A stretch of 64,000 nt of DNA from positions 248,001-312,000 of the forward strand of contig NZ_BAABHJ010000012.1 in the NCBI RefSeq assembly GCF_039542035.1, read 5' to 3'. Each line of letters begins with the position of its first letter. Within the stretch, counting starts at the first letter, position 1. Below are positions 42,186-50,745 of the stretch, one piece after another. The DNA is from Actinoallomurus liliacearum (lineage in GTDB: Bacteria; Actinomycetota; Actinomycetes; Streptosporangiales; Streptosporangiaceae). A model generated the notes under the pieces. That model had not been told where the DNA came from, searched no databases, and saw only the letters and a list, made by a program, of their open reading frames with translations. The position numbers and the translations under genes are program-made.

Positions 42186-43588
42186 GCGGCGGCCTGCCCC
42201 TGAGGCTCGGCGGCCTCGACGAAGGACTCCCGGATCTCCTTCGGCCCGAACGGCCAGGTCCCCTCGGCGCGGGCCCAGATCAGGTAGGCGACGACGCCCA
42301 GGGCGAGCCAGCCCAGCGAGAGCAGGATCGGCTTGAGCCCGGCGGCCTGGTAGATGTAGATCCAGCCGGCCAGCGCGACGATGCTCGGCAGCGGGTAGAG
42401 CCACATCTTGTAGGGGCGGGGCAGGTTCGGCTGACGCCGCCGCAGCACGGTGAGCGCGACGATCTGCGCCACCGACTGAACGAGCACGAACGCCGTCGTG
42501 AGCATGCTGATCACATCGGTGAGGGTGAAGAGCGAGCCGATCGCGGTGATGACGCCCATCGCGTACAGGCCGGCGGTCGGGAAGTGCAGGCGCGGGTGCA
42601 GCCGCCCGAACCACGGCAGGAACACCTTGTCGCGCGCCGCGTTGAACGGCACCCGCGAGCCGCCGAGCAGCCCGGCGAACACGGACGCGAAACCCGTGAT
42701 GATGATGCCGATCGTGAACACCTGGGCGACGCCCTTGCCCCAAGAGCGTTCCAACACCAGTGACGCGACCGAGCTGGACTCCTTGGCCTCCTGCCACGGC
42801 ACGACGCCGAGCACGCCGACCTGGAGCAGGAAGTACAGCCCCATGATGCCGAGGATCGCGTAGACGATCGAGCGCGGGATGACGCGGCCCGGGTCGCGCA
42901 CCTCCGCGCCGAGGTAGGCGCTGGTGTTGTAGCCGAGGTAGTCGTAGACCGCGATGACCAGGCCCGCGCCGAGCCCGCTGAAGAACTTCGAGCCCGCGTC
43001 GTGCGGGAAGCCGAAGGCCACGCTGCCGTGGAAGTGGGTGAACGCCGCGACGATCACGCCGAGCACCGTGACCAGCATGACGACGAAGAAGACCGAGGTC
43101 AGGCGGCCGATGTCGCCGATCCGGCGGTACAGCGCCAGGACGACGAGCACGACCACGCCGACCGCGAAGACGTGGCCGAGGCCCGACAGCCCGTTGCCGT
43201 GGACGAGCGCGGGCCACAGGTAGCCGGCGTACTGCACCACGCCGATCGCCCCGGTCGACATGATCAACGGGATGAACAGCACCGCCGACCACACGAAGAG
43301 GAACGGCATCAGCCGGCCCGTGCGGTACTGGAACGCCTCACGGAGATAGAGGTACGTGCCGCCGGCGCCGGGCATCGACGCGCCGAGCTCGGCCCACACG
43401 AGGCCGTCCGCGACCACGATGATCGCGCCGATCAGCCAGCCGAACATGGCCTGCGGGCCCTGCAGGGCACTGATCATGGCGGGGATGGTGAGGAACGGCC
43501 CGATGCCGCACATCTGAGTCATGTTGACGGTGGTGGCCTGGAACAGTCCGAGGCGTCGTTCGAACCCCGGCGCTGTGGGAGACGACAT
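42182..43588 (-). CDS. APC family amino acid/polyamine permease
   Basis: 468 residues with about 12 helices; MTQMCGIGPFLTIPAMI (helix 1 with the GxG ligand loop), WAELGASMPGAGGTYLY (helix 2-3 consensus of APC), and YDYLGYNTSAYLGAEVRDPGRVIPRSI (helix 6-7 region). It is the first gene of a permease-ROK kinase operon (4-bp overlap) divergent from a ROK regulator. The pairing of an amino-acid-type permease with a sugar kinase suggests an amino sugar or glycosyl amino compound as substrate (inference). Confidence 0.87.
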   Translation of the reverse strand: MSSPTAPGFERRLGLFQATTVNMTQMCGIGPFLTIPAMISALQGPQAMFGWLIGAIIVVADGLVWAELGASMPGAGGTYLYLREAFQYRTGRLMPFLFVWSAVLFIPLIMSTGAIGVVQYAGYLWPALVHGNGLSGLGHVFAVGVVVLVVLALYRRIGDIGRLTSVFFVVMLVTVLGVIVAAFTHFHGSVAFGFPHDAGSKFFSGLGAGLVIAVYDYLGYNTSAYLGAEVRDPGRVIPRSIVYAILGIMGLYFLLQVGVLGVVPWQEAKESSSVASLVLERSWGKGVAQVFTIGIIITGFASVFAGLLGGSRVPFNAARDKVFLPWFGRLHPRLHFPTAGLYAMGVITAIGSLFTLTDVISMLTTAFVLVQSVAQIVALTVLRRRQPNLPRPYKMWLYPLPSIVALAGWIYIYQAAGLKPILLSLGWLALGVVAYLIWARAEGTWPFGPKEIRESFVEAAEPQGQAAA

Positions 43589-43651
43589 GGGCTCCCCACT
43601 CCCTTTCGTGGCGCGTGTTCCGCCTTCTCGCTGGTGAGCGACGTCTCAGAG

Positions 43652-43680
43652 AATGTAAGAGAGGCTCCCTAACAAATCAA
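43652..43680 (-). promoter_or_regulatory. Promoter of the permease-kinase operon
   Basis: On the minus strand TTGATT (43680-43675) and TACATT (43657-43652) are spaced 17 bp, 64 bp upstream of the permease start. Confidence 0.5.
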
Positions 43681-43733
43681 GCCCGAGGGGGCATGGGAGA
43701 CTCTGTGCAGCAGCCTACGGGGAGAGGATGACG

Positions 43734-44957
43734 GTGCCCAGCGGCGGGGAGACGGCCAACACCACGAGCGTGTTGCGCATCATGAACGAGCGGGCCGTGT
43801 ACGAACGGATCCGCCTGCTCGGCCCGGTCTCACGACCGCAGCTGGCCGAGGCGACCGGACTGTCCAAGCCCACGATCTCGCTGGCCCTCGCCGACCTGGA
43901 GCGGGCGGCGCTCGTGCGCCCGGTGGGGCACCGGACCGGCAACGCGGGGCGGGCCGCGCTGCTGTACGAGATCCGCCCCGAGGCCGGCTGGGTGATCGGC
44001 CTGGACGTCGGCCGGCAGTGGGTGCGCGCCGCCCTGGTCGACCTCGGCGGGGAGATCGCCGTACGGGAGGACGTCTCCGCGCGCTCCGGCGACGCGGGCG
44101 AGCTGATCGACCAGCTCGCGGAGATCGTCGACACCCTCGCCGCGGCGTCCGGCGGGCAGATCACCAACATCGTGCTCGGCACGCCGGGCGTGTACGACCT
44201 GGACAACGAACGCCTGCACCTCGCCCCGAACATTCCCGGCTGGAACGAGCCGGGCGTCACCGCGAAGCTCGCCGAGCGGCTGCCCGCGCCGTTCGCGATC
44301 GAGAACGACATCGCCCTGGCCGCGCTCGGCGAGCAGGGCTACGGCCTCGGCGCCGACCTGCGGCACTTCGTCTACGTGTCGATCGGCACCGGCATCGGGA
44401 TGGGGATCATCGTCGACGGCCGGCTCTACCGCGGCTCGCGCGGCGCGGCCGGGGAGATCGCGTTCCTGCCGATGGGGGAGACCGACCCCCTCGCGCAGGC
44501 CGCGGACTCCCGGCGGCACGGCATGCTGGAGTCGGTCGCCTCCGCGCCCGCGGTGGTCGCCACGGCGCGGCGGCTGGGCATCACCGGCGAGATCACCGCC
44601 AAGCGCGTCTTCGACGAGGCCCGCGACGGCGATCCGGTCGCGGTGCGCGCGGTGGCGCGGGAGGCCGACCACGTCGCGCACGCGCTGGCCGGCGTGGTCG
44701 CGCTGCTCGACCCCGAGCTCATCGTCCTCGGCGGCGGGATCGGCGGCCACGGCGCCGACGTCCTCCTCGACGAGGTCCGCGACCGGCTGGAGACGATGAC
44801 CCCGCTGGGGGCGCCGCGCGTCGAGGTGTCGCCGCTGGGCGACGACGCCGTCGTCCTGGGCGCGCTGGCGACCGGGCTGGCGACCGCCCGCGCGCTGGTG
44901 TTCGACCGGGCCATCGCCGGCGCGGGCGACGTCCCAGGACGTGCGAATCGCCCATAG
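43734..44957 (+). CDS. ROK family transcriptional regulator
   Basis: 407 residues: winged helix (SRPQLAEATGLSKPTISLALADLERAALV, split across about 27-55) plus a ROK domain with GLDVGRQWVRAAL, IENDIALAALGEQ and GIGMGIIVDG. The zinc CxCGxxGC motif is missing (GEIAFLPMGETDPLAQ instead), like the kinase it neighbours and unlike the ROK repressor at 14938. GTG 43734 is preferred over ATG 43728 because GGAGAGG abuts 43728 directly and is 6 nt from 43734. Divergent from the permease-kinase operon, its likely target. Confidence 0.87.
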   Translation: MPSGGETANTTSVLRIMNERAVYERIRLLGPVSRPQLAEATGLSKPTISLALADLERAALVRPVGHRTGNAGRAALLYEIRPEAGWVIGLDVGRQWVRAALVDLGGEIAVREDVSARSGDAGELIDQLAEIVDTLAAASGGQITNIVLGTPGVYDLDNERLHLAPNIPGWNEPGVTAKLAERLPAPFAIENDIALAALGEQGYGLGADLRHFVYVSIGTGIGMGIIVDGRLYRGSRGAAGEIAFLPMGETDPLAQAADSRRHGMLESVASAPAVVATARRLGITGEITAKRVFDEARDGDPVAVRAVAREADHVAHALAGVVALLDPELIVLGGGIGGHGADVLLDEVRDRLETMTPLGAPRVEVSPLGDDAVVLGALATGLATARALVFDRAIAGAGDVPGRANRP

Positions 44958-44959
44958 TT

Positions 44960-44998
44960 TGAGACGAGTTCTCATGAGGTGAGACGAACCGCTAAGGT
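44960..44998 (+). promoter_or_regulatory. leuB leaderless promoter with repeats
   Basis: TAAGGT (44993-44998) lies 6 nt before ATG 45005, so transcription probably begins at the start codon. Upstream, TGAGACGA occurs twice (44960, 44980), and TCTCA-N5-TGAGA (44970-44984) overlaps the -35 region; these could bind a regulator. Confidence 0.5.
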
Positions 44999-45004
44999 AC
45001 GTGC

Positions 45005-46051
45005 ATGGCTTCCCGCAGCATCCGGCTGGCCGTCGTTCCGGGCGACGGCATCGGCCCCGAGGTCGTCGCCGAGGGGCTCAAGGTCCTCGGCGCGCTCGGC
45101 CTGAAGATCGAGCAGACGGCGTACGACCTGGGCGCGGCCCGCTGGCACAAGACCGGCGAGACGCTCCCCGACTCCGTGCTGGAGGAGATCCGGCAGCACG
45201 ACGCGATCCTGCTGGGAGCCGTCGGCGACCCGAGCGTGCCGAGCGGCGTGCTGGAGCGCGGCCTGCTGCTGCGCCTGCGGTTCGAGCTCGACCACTTCGT
45301 CAACCTGCGGCCGGTCCGGCTCTACCCGGGCGTCGAGACGCCCCTCGCCGACACCCGGCCCGAGGACATCGACATGCTGGTCGTCCGGGAGGGCACCGAG
45401 GGGCCGTACGCCGGCGCCGGCGGCGTCCTCCGCAAGGGCACGCCGCACGAGGTCGCGACACAGGAGAGCCTCAACACGGCGTTCGGCGTGGAGCGCGTCG
45501 TGCGCTACGCGTTCGAGCAGGCGGCCCGCCGCCCGCGCAAGAAGCTCACCCTCGTGCACAAGAACAACGTGCTGGTCTACGCGGGCGACCTCTGGTCGCG
45601 TACGGTCGACGCCGTGGCCGCCGAGTACCCCGACATCGAGGTCGACTACTCCCACGTCGACGCCGCCACGATGTTCTTCGTCAGCCAGCCCGAGCGCTTC
45701 GACGTGATCGTCACCGACAACCTGTTCGGCGACATCATCACCGACCTGGGCGCGGCGGTGGCCGGTGGCATCGGGCTGGCCGCCAGCGGCAACATCAACC
45801 CGACCGGCGCGGCCCCGAGCATGTTCGAGCCCGTTCACGGCAGCGCCCCCGACATCGCGGGTCAGAGCAAGGCCGACCCGACCGCCACGATCCTCTCCGT
45901 CGCACTGCTCCTGGACCACCTCGGCCTGACCGAGGAGGCCCGCAAGGTCGAGCAGGCCGTCGCCGACGACCTCATCGAGCGCCAGGGCGCCTGGGCCGCG
46001 CGCTCCACCCGCGAAGCGGGCGACGACATCGCCGAGCGAGTAGCCGGCTAG
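45005..46051 (+). CDS. leuB: 3-isopropylmalate dehydrogenase
   Basis: Third step of leucine synthesis: oxidative decarboxylation of 3-isopropylmalate with NAD+. 348 residues: GDGIGPEV (11-18), LLLRLRFELDHFVNLRP (substrate Arg set), REGTEGPYAGAGG, KNNVLVYAGDLW (catalytic Lys), and DNLFGDIITDLGAA (metal Asp), then EPVHGSAPDIAGQSKADPTA for NAD binding. The actinobacterial short-loop form. ATG 45005 is 6 nt after a -10 box, so the mRNA is probably leaderless. Confidence 0.97.
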   Translation: MASRSIRLAVVPGDGIGPEVVAEGLKVLGALGLKIEQTAYDLGAARWHKTGETLPDSVLEEIRQHDAILLGAVGDPSVPSGVLERGLLLRLRFELDHFVNLRPVRLYPGVETPLADTRPEDIDMLVVREGTEGPYAGAGGVLRKGTPHEVATQESLNTAFGVERVVRYAFEQAARRPRKKLTLVHKNNVLVYAGDLWSRTVDAVAAEYPDIEVDYSHVDAATMFFVSQPERFDVIVTDNLFGDIITDLGAAVAGGIGLAASGNINPTGAAPSMFEPVHGSAPDIAGQSKADPTATILSVALLLDHLGLTEEARKVEQAVADDLIERQGAWAARSTREAGDDIAERVAG

Positions 46052-46110
46052 GGCGCGCCTTTCCCCATAAGGAAAACCCTCCGGGCGCGCCCCACGGCGC
46101 GCCCGTTTTG
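46051..46110 (+). terminator. Alternative hairpins from three GGCGCGCC copies, with U-run
   Basis: Copy A (46051-46059) can pair with B (46084-46092), with TTTCC/GGAAA extending inside; B (46083-46091) can instead pair with C (46096-46104) around CCAC, followed by GTTTTG. The B:C form is a terminator after leuB and overlaps the A:B form. It ends 95 nt before ilvE. Confidence 0.65.
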
Positions 46111-46199
46111 GGCTGCCGTGCGGTAAGGAGACATGAACGCGACATAAGGCGACAATGGGTACGGAGCGGCGACGAGGCCGTACCGCGAGAGGACCTCAG

Positions 46200-47297
<1,098 letters not shown>

Positions 47298-47310
47298 CCC
47301 GGACATCGTT

Positions 47311-47342
47311 GCGAGGGCGCGCCTCACGAGGCGCGCCCTCGC
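47311..47342 (+). terminator. Terminator after ilvE
   Basis: Perfect 14-bp arms (47311-47324, 47329-47342) around CACG, again built on GGCGCGCC. It also abuts the remnant Uma2 gene on the minus strand. Confidence 0.8.
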
Positions 47343-47510
47343 TCACGTCAGCCGGCCGGTGTCGAGGGTCAGGTCCCACGGCTCCGGCAGGAGCAGCGGC
47401 TCACCGAGCCTGACGTCCAGTTCCTGCGCGTACCCGTCCTTGCCCGGGCGGCTGAGCAGCCGGGCCTTCCCCGCGAAGGCGTCGACCACCAGGTAGAGCG
47501 GGACGCTCCC
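47343..47510 (-). pseudogene. Remnant of an Uma2-type restriction-fold gene (3' end only)
   Basis: In the minus strand the sequence from 47510 to TGA at 47345-47343 reads GSVPLYLVVDAFAGKARLL... and then about 35 further residues ending LDTGRLT. This matches the C-terminal part of Uma2 family (PD-(D/E)XK-like) proteins, e.g. VPLYxLVD, followed by Y-x-G-P-x-LP-W. Upstream in this frame the match stops abruptly at residue VP, so only about 55 residues remain. Identification rests on pattern memory, not on a search. Confidence 0.55.
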
Positions 47511-47621
47511 ACGCGCATTGGAAGATGCGGGTAAGGTGAATTCGCTGGTGAGCGGGCTGCGTCTCGGGGAGTGAGACGGATGTGTCCGTCGCGGCGGGGG
47601 TGTGGCAAACTCGGTGTCATC

Positions 47622-47666
47622 ATGCGCAGCAGCCTGATCATTATCGGCTGGCGCGCCGGCACCTAG
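47622..47666 (+). CDS. cimA leader peptide
   Basis: A 14-residue peptide, MRSSLIIIGWRAGT, with Leu and three consecutive Ile codons, plus a Trp. A CAAACT hexamer lies 10 nt before the ATG. Same length, same residue position of the branched-chain run and same relation to the stem as the ilvB leader, suggesting Ile-responsive ribosome stalling. Confidence 0.8.
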   Translation: MRSSLIIIGWRAGT

Positions 47667-47722
47667 ACGAGCATTACGCCGGCGCGCAGACCTCTCACGT
47701 CCCGTGAGGGGTCATTTTGTTT
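47651..47722 (+). promoter_or_regulatory. cimA attenuator (pause stem plus terminator)
   Basis: Stem 1: GCGCGCCGGC (47651-47660) with GCCGGCGCGC (47678-47687). Terminator: CCTCTCACG (47691-47699) with CGTGAGGGG (47703-47711; one G-U pair), followed by TCATTTTGTTTT. Confidence 0.8.
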
Positions 47723-47766
47723 TACGGCGTCGGCGCACCATCGGGACTACCAAGGGGATACGACCC

Positions 47767-49338
47767 ATGCGTGATGACGGCTTCCACGTCTACGACACGA
47801 CGTTGCGCGACGGGGCCCAGCAGGAGGGCCTCAACCTCACCGTGGCGGACAAGCTGATCATCGCGCGCCGCCTCGACGAGCTGGGCGTCGGATTCATCGA
47901 GGGCGGCTGGCCCGGGGCCAACCCCAAGGACACCGAGTTCTTCCGGCTCGCCCGGACCGAACTCGATCTCAAGCACGCGCAGCTCGCCGCGTTCGGCGCG
48001 ACCCGCCGGGCCGGCGCGAAGGCCGCCGACGACCCTCTGGTGGCCGCGCTGCGCGAGTCCGGCGCGCCGGTCGTGACCCTTGTCGCCAAGAGCCACGACC
48101 GGCACGTCGAGCTGGCCCTCCGCACGACGCTGGAAGAGAACCTCGCGATGATCCGCGACACGGTCTCCCACCTGCGTGCGGAGGGCCAGAGGGTCTTCCT
48201 CGACGCCGAGCACTTCTTCGACGGCTACCGGTCCAACCCCGCCTACGCCCTGGAGGTCGTGCGTACCGCCGCCGAGGCGGGCGCGGACGTCATCGCCCTG
48301 TGCGACACCAACGGCGGGATGCTGCCCGACGAGCTGGCCGACGTCGTCGCCGAGGTCGCGGGGTCCGGGGCGCGGCTGGGCATCCACTGCCACGACGACA
48401 GCGGCTGCGCCGTGGCCAACACCCTCGCGGCCGTACGCGCCGGCGTCACGCACGTCCAGGGCTGCGCCAACGGGTACGGCGAGCGCAGCGGCAACGCGAA
48501 CCTCTTCACGGTCGTCGGCAACCTCCAGCTCAAGCGGGGGTACGACCTCGGCGTCGAGCTGCGGGAGATGACACGGATCGCGCACGCGGTCTCCGAGGTG
48601 ACCAACGTCGCGCCCAGCTCCCAGCAGCCGTACGTCGGCATGTCGGCGTTCGCCCACAAGGCGGGGCTGCACGCCTCGGCGGTCAAGGTCGACCCGATGC
48701 TGTACCAGCACATCGACCCGGAGCTGGTCGGCAACGACATGCGCATGCTGATCTCCAGCATGGCGGGCCGGGCGTCGGTGGAGCTCAAGGGCCGGGAGCT
48801 GGGGTACGAGCTGAGCGGCGACAAGGCGCGGGAGGTGGTGGAGCGGGTCAAGGAGCTCGAGTCGGCCGGCTACACCTTCGAGGCGGCGGACGCGTCGTTC
48901 GAACTCCTGCTCCGCGAGGAGCTCGACGGAGAGCGCACCCGCTACTTCGACGTCGAGTCCTGGCGCACGATCGTCGAGCGCCGGCCGGACGGCGTCATGG
49001 TGAGCGAGGCGACCGTCAAACTGCACGCCAAGGGGGAGCGGATCGTCGCCACGGGCGAGGGCAACGGCCCGGTCAACGCCCTCGACCGCGCCCTGCGGCT
49101 GGCCCTGGAGCGGATCTACCCGGAGCTGTCCGCTCTGGAGCTCGTCGACTACAAGGTGCGGATCCTGGAGGGCGCGCACGGCACGGACGCGCGTACCCGG
49201 GTGCTCATCGAGTCCAGCGACGCCTCGGGCGAGTGGGGCACCGTCGGCGTCGAGGACAACGTCATCGCCGCCTCGTGGGAGGCCCTCGCGGAGTCGGTGA
49301 CCTACTGCCTCCTCCGCGCGGGGTACACCGCCTCCTGA
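47767..49338 (+). CDS. cimA: Citramalate synthase (2-isopropylmalate synthase family)
   Basis: Condenses acetyl-CoA with pyruvate to (R)-citramalate, a threonine-independent entry into isoleucine synthesis. 523 residues: HMGL-like TIM barrel with YDTTLRDGAQQEG (metal/catalytic Arg-Asp), DAEHFFDGY, GIHCHDDSGCAVANT (HxH metal ligands) and GYGERSGNANL, then a linker and the LeuA-type C-terminal regulatory domain (about 400-520). ATG 47767 is the start next to the attenuator. Position beside ilvE and an Ile-rich leader supports the isoleucine role. Confidence 0.93.
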   Translation: MRDDGFHVYDTTLRDGAQQEGLNLTVADKLIIARRLDELGVGFIEGGWPGANPKDTEFFRLARTELDLKHAQLAAFGATRRAGAKAADDPLVAALRESGAPVVTLVAKSHDRHVELALRTTLEENLAMIRDTVSHLRAEGQRVFLDAEHFFDGYRSNPAYALEVVRTAAEAGADVIALCDTNGGMLPDELADVVAEVAGSGARLGIHCHDDSGCAVANTLAAVRAGVTHVQGCANGYGERSGNANLFTVVGNLQLKRGYDLGVELREMTRIAHAVSEVTNVAPSSQQPYVGMSAFAHKAGLHASAVKVDPMLYQHIDPELVGNDMRMLISSMAGRASVELKGRELGYELSGDKAREVVERVKELESAGYTFEAADASFELLLREELDGERTRYFDVESWRTIVERRPDGVMVSEATVKLHAKGERIVATGEGNGPVNALDRALRLALERIYPELSALELVDYKVRILEGAHGTDARTRVLIESSDASGEWGTVGVEDNVIAASWEALAESVTYCLLRAGYTAS

Positions 49339-49354
49339 CGCGCGGCCGGGCGGG

Positions 49355-49705
49355 TCACTCCTTCGGCGTGGCCCGCTCGACGATCTCGAAGGACCAGAGC
49401 TCGGAACCGCTCGCGGCCGGGCCGCCGTGCCCGTGCCCATGCCCGTGTCCTTCTCCGCGCTCCGCCGCGGCCTGGGCGTGTCCCTCCGTGAACGCGCGGC
49501 TCTCCGTCCAGCGCTGGAAGTCCTCTTCGCTGCGCCAGCGCGTGTAGACGAGATACCGGTCGGTCCCCTCGACCGGGCGCAGCAGCTCGAAGCCCTCGAA
49601 TCCGTCGGCCTCCTCGACCAGCCCGGCGCGACCGGCGAACCGGCGCTCCAGCTCCTCCCGCATCGGCTCCGGCACGGTCAGTACGTTGATCTTCACGACG
49701 CTCAT
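49355..49705 (-). CDS. MhuD-like heme-degrading monooxygenase with His-rich insert
   Basis: 116-residue ABM-fold protein very like Mycobacterium MhuD: VVKIN with Asn7, W66 (FQRW) and His76 (EGHAQ) occupy the heme-site positions (MhuD uses Asn7, Trp66, His75). Probably releases iron from heme. Unlike MhuD, a Gly-His repeat of about 12 residues (GEGHGHGHGHGG, residues 83-94) is inserted before the last strand, which may bind metal. ATG 49705 follows GGATC; the ribosome site is GAGAGGATC. Alone on the minus strand, convergent with cimA. Confidence 0.85.
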   Translation of the reverse strand: MSVVKINVLTVPEPMREELERRFAGRAGLVEEADGFEGFELLRPVEGTDRYLVYTRWRSEEDFQRWTESRAFTEGHAQAAAERGEGHGHGHGHGGPAASGSELWSFEIVERATPKE

Positions 49706-50182
49706 GGGGAGATCCTCTCTCGGAGTGCCCGCCGGCCCGCGCCAGGGGGCCTCCGAAGGCCCGGCGTGTCGTCCGTGCGGCGCACCTGCCGGAAATTAGA
49801 ACGTGCTTCTGCACGTGCAAATGAACGCCCGAATGGGGCGGTCGGATCGGCGGTATGTCGGGGTTCCGCCTCTTTGTAGGTCCGTATCATGATCGCAATG
49901 GGCGATCGCTCTGAGCGAAGGAACCGTTCGGAATCTAATTTCGTTTCCGGTGGATCGCCGCAGGTGAGATGATCGCCCTTCCGTTAGCGTCTTCGTGAAG
50001 AGACCTTCGGGACACGGGAAAGTCACCCGAGGTTGGAGAATCGGTGGCGGACGAAGGTCATTAAGCGCCACACTCTCCCCGTACGGCCAGGGTCGTCGCC
50101 GCGGAAAAAAGCGACGGCCCCCTGCTGCAACAGGAGGCCGTCGACTTCGGAAAGTCCGAACTTTATGGAGGTTCAGACAGCC
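49706..50182. other. 477-bp intergenic region without a supported gene
   Basis: Contains ACGTGC-TTCT-GCACGT (49801-49816) near the MhuD-like start and a locally AT-richer stretch (49800-49990) with probable promoters. No ORF with codon bias. See also the hairpin at 50105-50143 and TTCGGA/TCCGAA (50146-50160). Confidence 0.5.
50105..50143 (-). terminator. Hairpin with U-run on the minus strand
   Basis: CGACGGCC (50112-50119) pairs with GGCCGTCG (50136-50143), with inner CCTG/CAGG. On the minus strand it is followed by GC-TTTTTT (50110-50105), so it reads as an intrinsic terminator for antisense transcription, although no minus-strand gene lies upstream. Confidence 0.45.
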
Positions 50183-50431
50183 ATGACTGTACGTGTCTTC
50201 GGCCGCGGTGGCCAGAGGAACGAGGCGACGGAGCCCGGTGAATCGGCGGCTCCGCGCGGCTCGCACTTCTCGCCGCGGACGGGGCTGATCGCCCTGTACG
50301 CCGTCGTCATCGCCGTGCTCGCCGGCGTGCTCACCTTCATCGGTGAGCACCGGCCGGCGGCGTCGGTGGCGGCGGGAGGAGTCGCCTTCGCCAGCGCTTT
50401 CATGTTCTTCGACAAGATCATCGGCGATTAG
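50183..50431 (+). CDS. Small two-helix membrane protein
   Basis: 82 residues, function unknown. A polar N-terminus (about 37 residues) precedes two helices (LIALYAVVIAVLAGVLTFI and ASVAAGGVAFASAFMFF) joined by GEHRPA. ATG 50183 is preceded by GGAGG at about 11 nt (long); ATG 50165 is an alternative. It ends 8 bp before the next small gene, whose GGAGG site begins right at its stop, so they form a pair. Confidence 0.6.
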   Translation: MTVRVFGRGGQRNEATEPGESAAPRGSHFSPRTGLIALYAVVIAVLAGVLTFIGEHRPAASVAAGGVAFASAFMFFDKIIGD

Positions 50432-50439
50432 GAGGTCGC

Positions 50440-50637
50440 ATGCTTCCCAAGCGACGTACGAACTCGCTGCGGTACGACCGCGACGCCGAGCTACGGCTGA
50501 TCGCCGAGGCCGGCCACTGGCTGGCGGACGCCGGCCGCCGGCGGCCTGACGCCGTCCGGTCGATCACGGCGATGCTGGACCGGCAGCAGCGGCTCGCCGC
50601 CTGCCGGGCCCTCGACCGGCCGCTCGAGTCCTCGTAA
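50440..50637 (+). CDS. Small soluble hypothetical protein
   Basis: 65 residues, not recognised. Basic, helical (AELRLIAEAGHWLADAGRR, SITAMLDRQQRLAACRALD), no Cys pair and no membrane segment. ATG 50440 follows GGAGG at 4 nt. Coupled to the two-helix protein before it; a strong hairpin follows. Confidence 0.6.
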   Translation: MLPKRRTNSLRYDRDAELRLIAEAGHWLADAGRRRPDAVRSITAMLDRQQRLAACRALDRPLESS

Positions 50638-50648
50638 CCGATGAACCG

Positions 50649-50687
50649 GCGAGCGCCCGCGCGGAACCCGACCGCGCGGGCGCTCGC
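50649..50687 (+). terminator. Terminator after the small gene pair
   Basis: Perfect 16-bp arms (50649-50664, 50672-50687) around a 7-nt loop, 11 nt after the stop codon. Confidence 0.8.
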
Positions 50688-50745
50688 GCGTACTGAACCA
50701 ACCCGGCCCGCCGATCGTCGAAATCCATGAGGAGAGGGAGGTGTC

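Noticed and set aside
49796..50350. 184-codon minus-strand frame across the 49.8-50.3 kb gap
   Set aside because: Poor codon bias in the AT-richer part, overlaps a well-supported small membrane gene and has no ribosome site.
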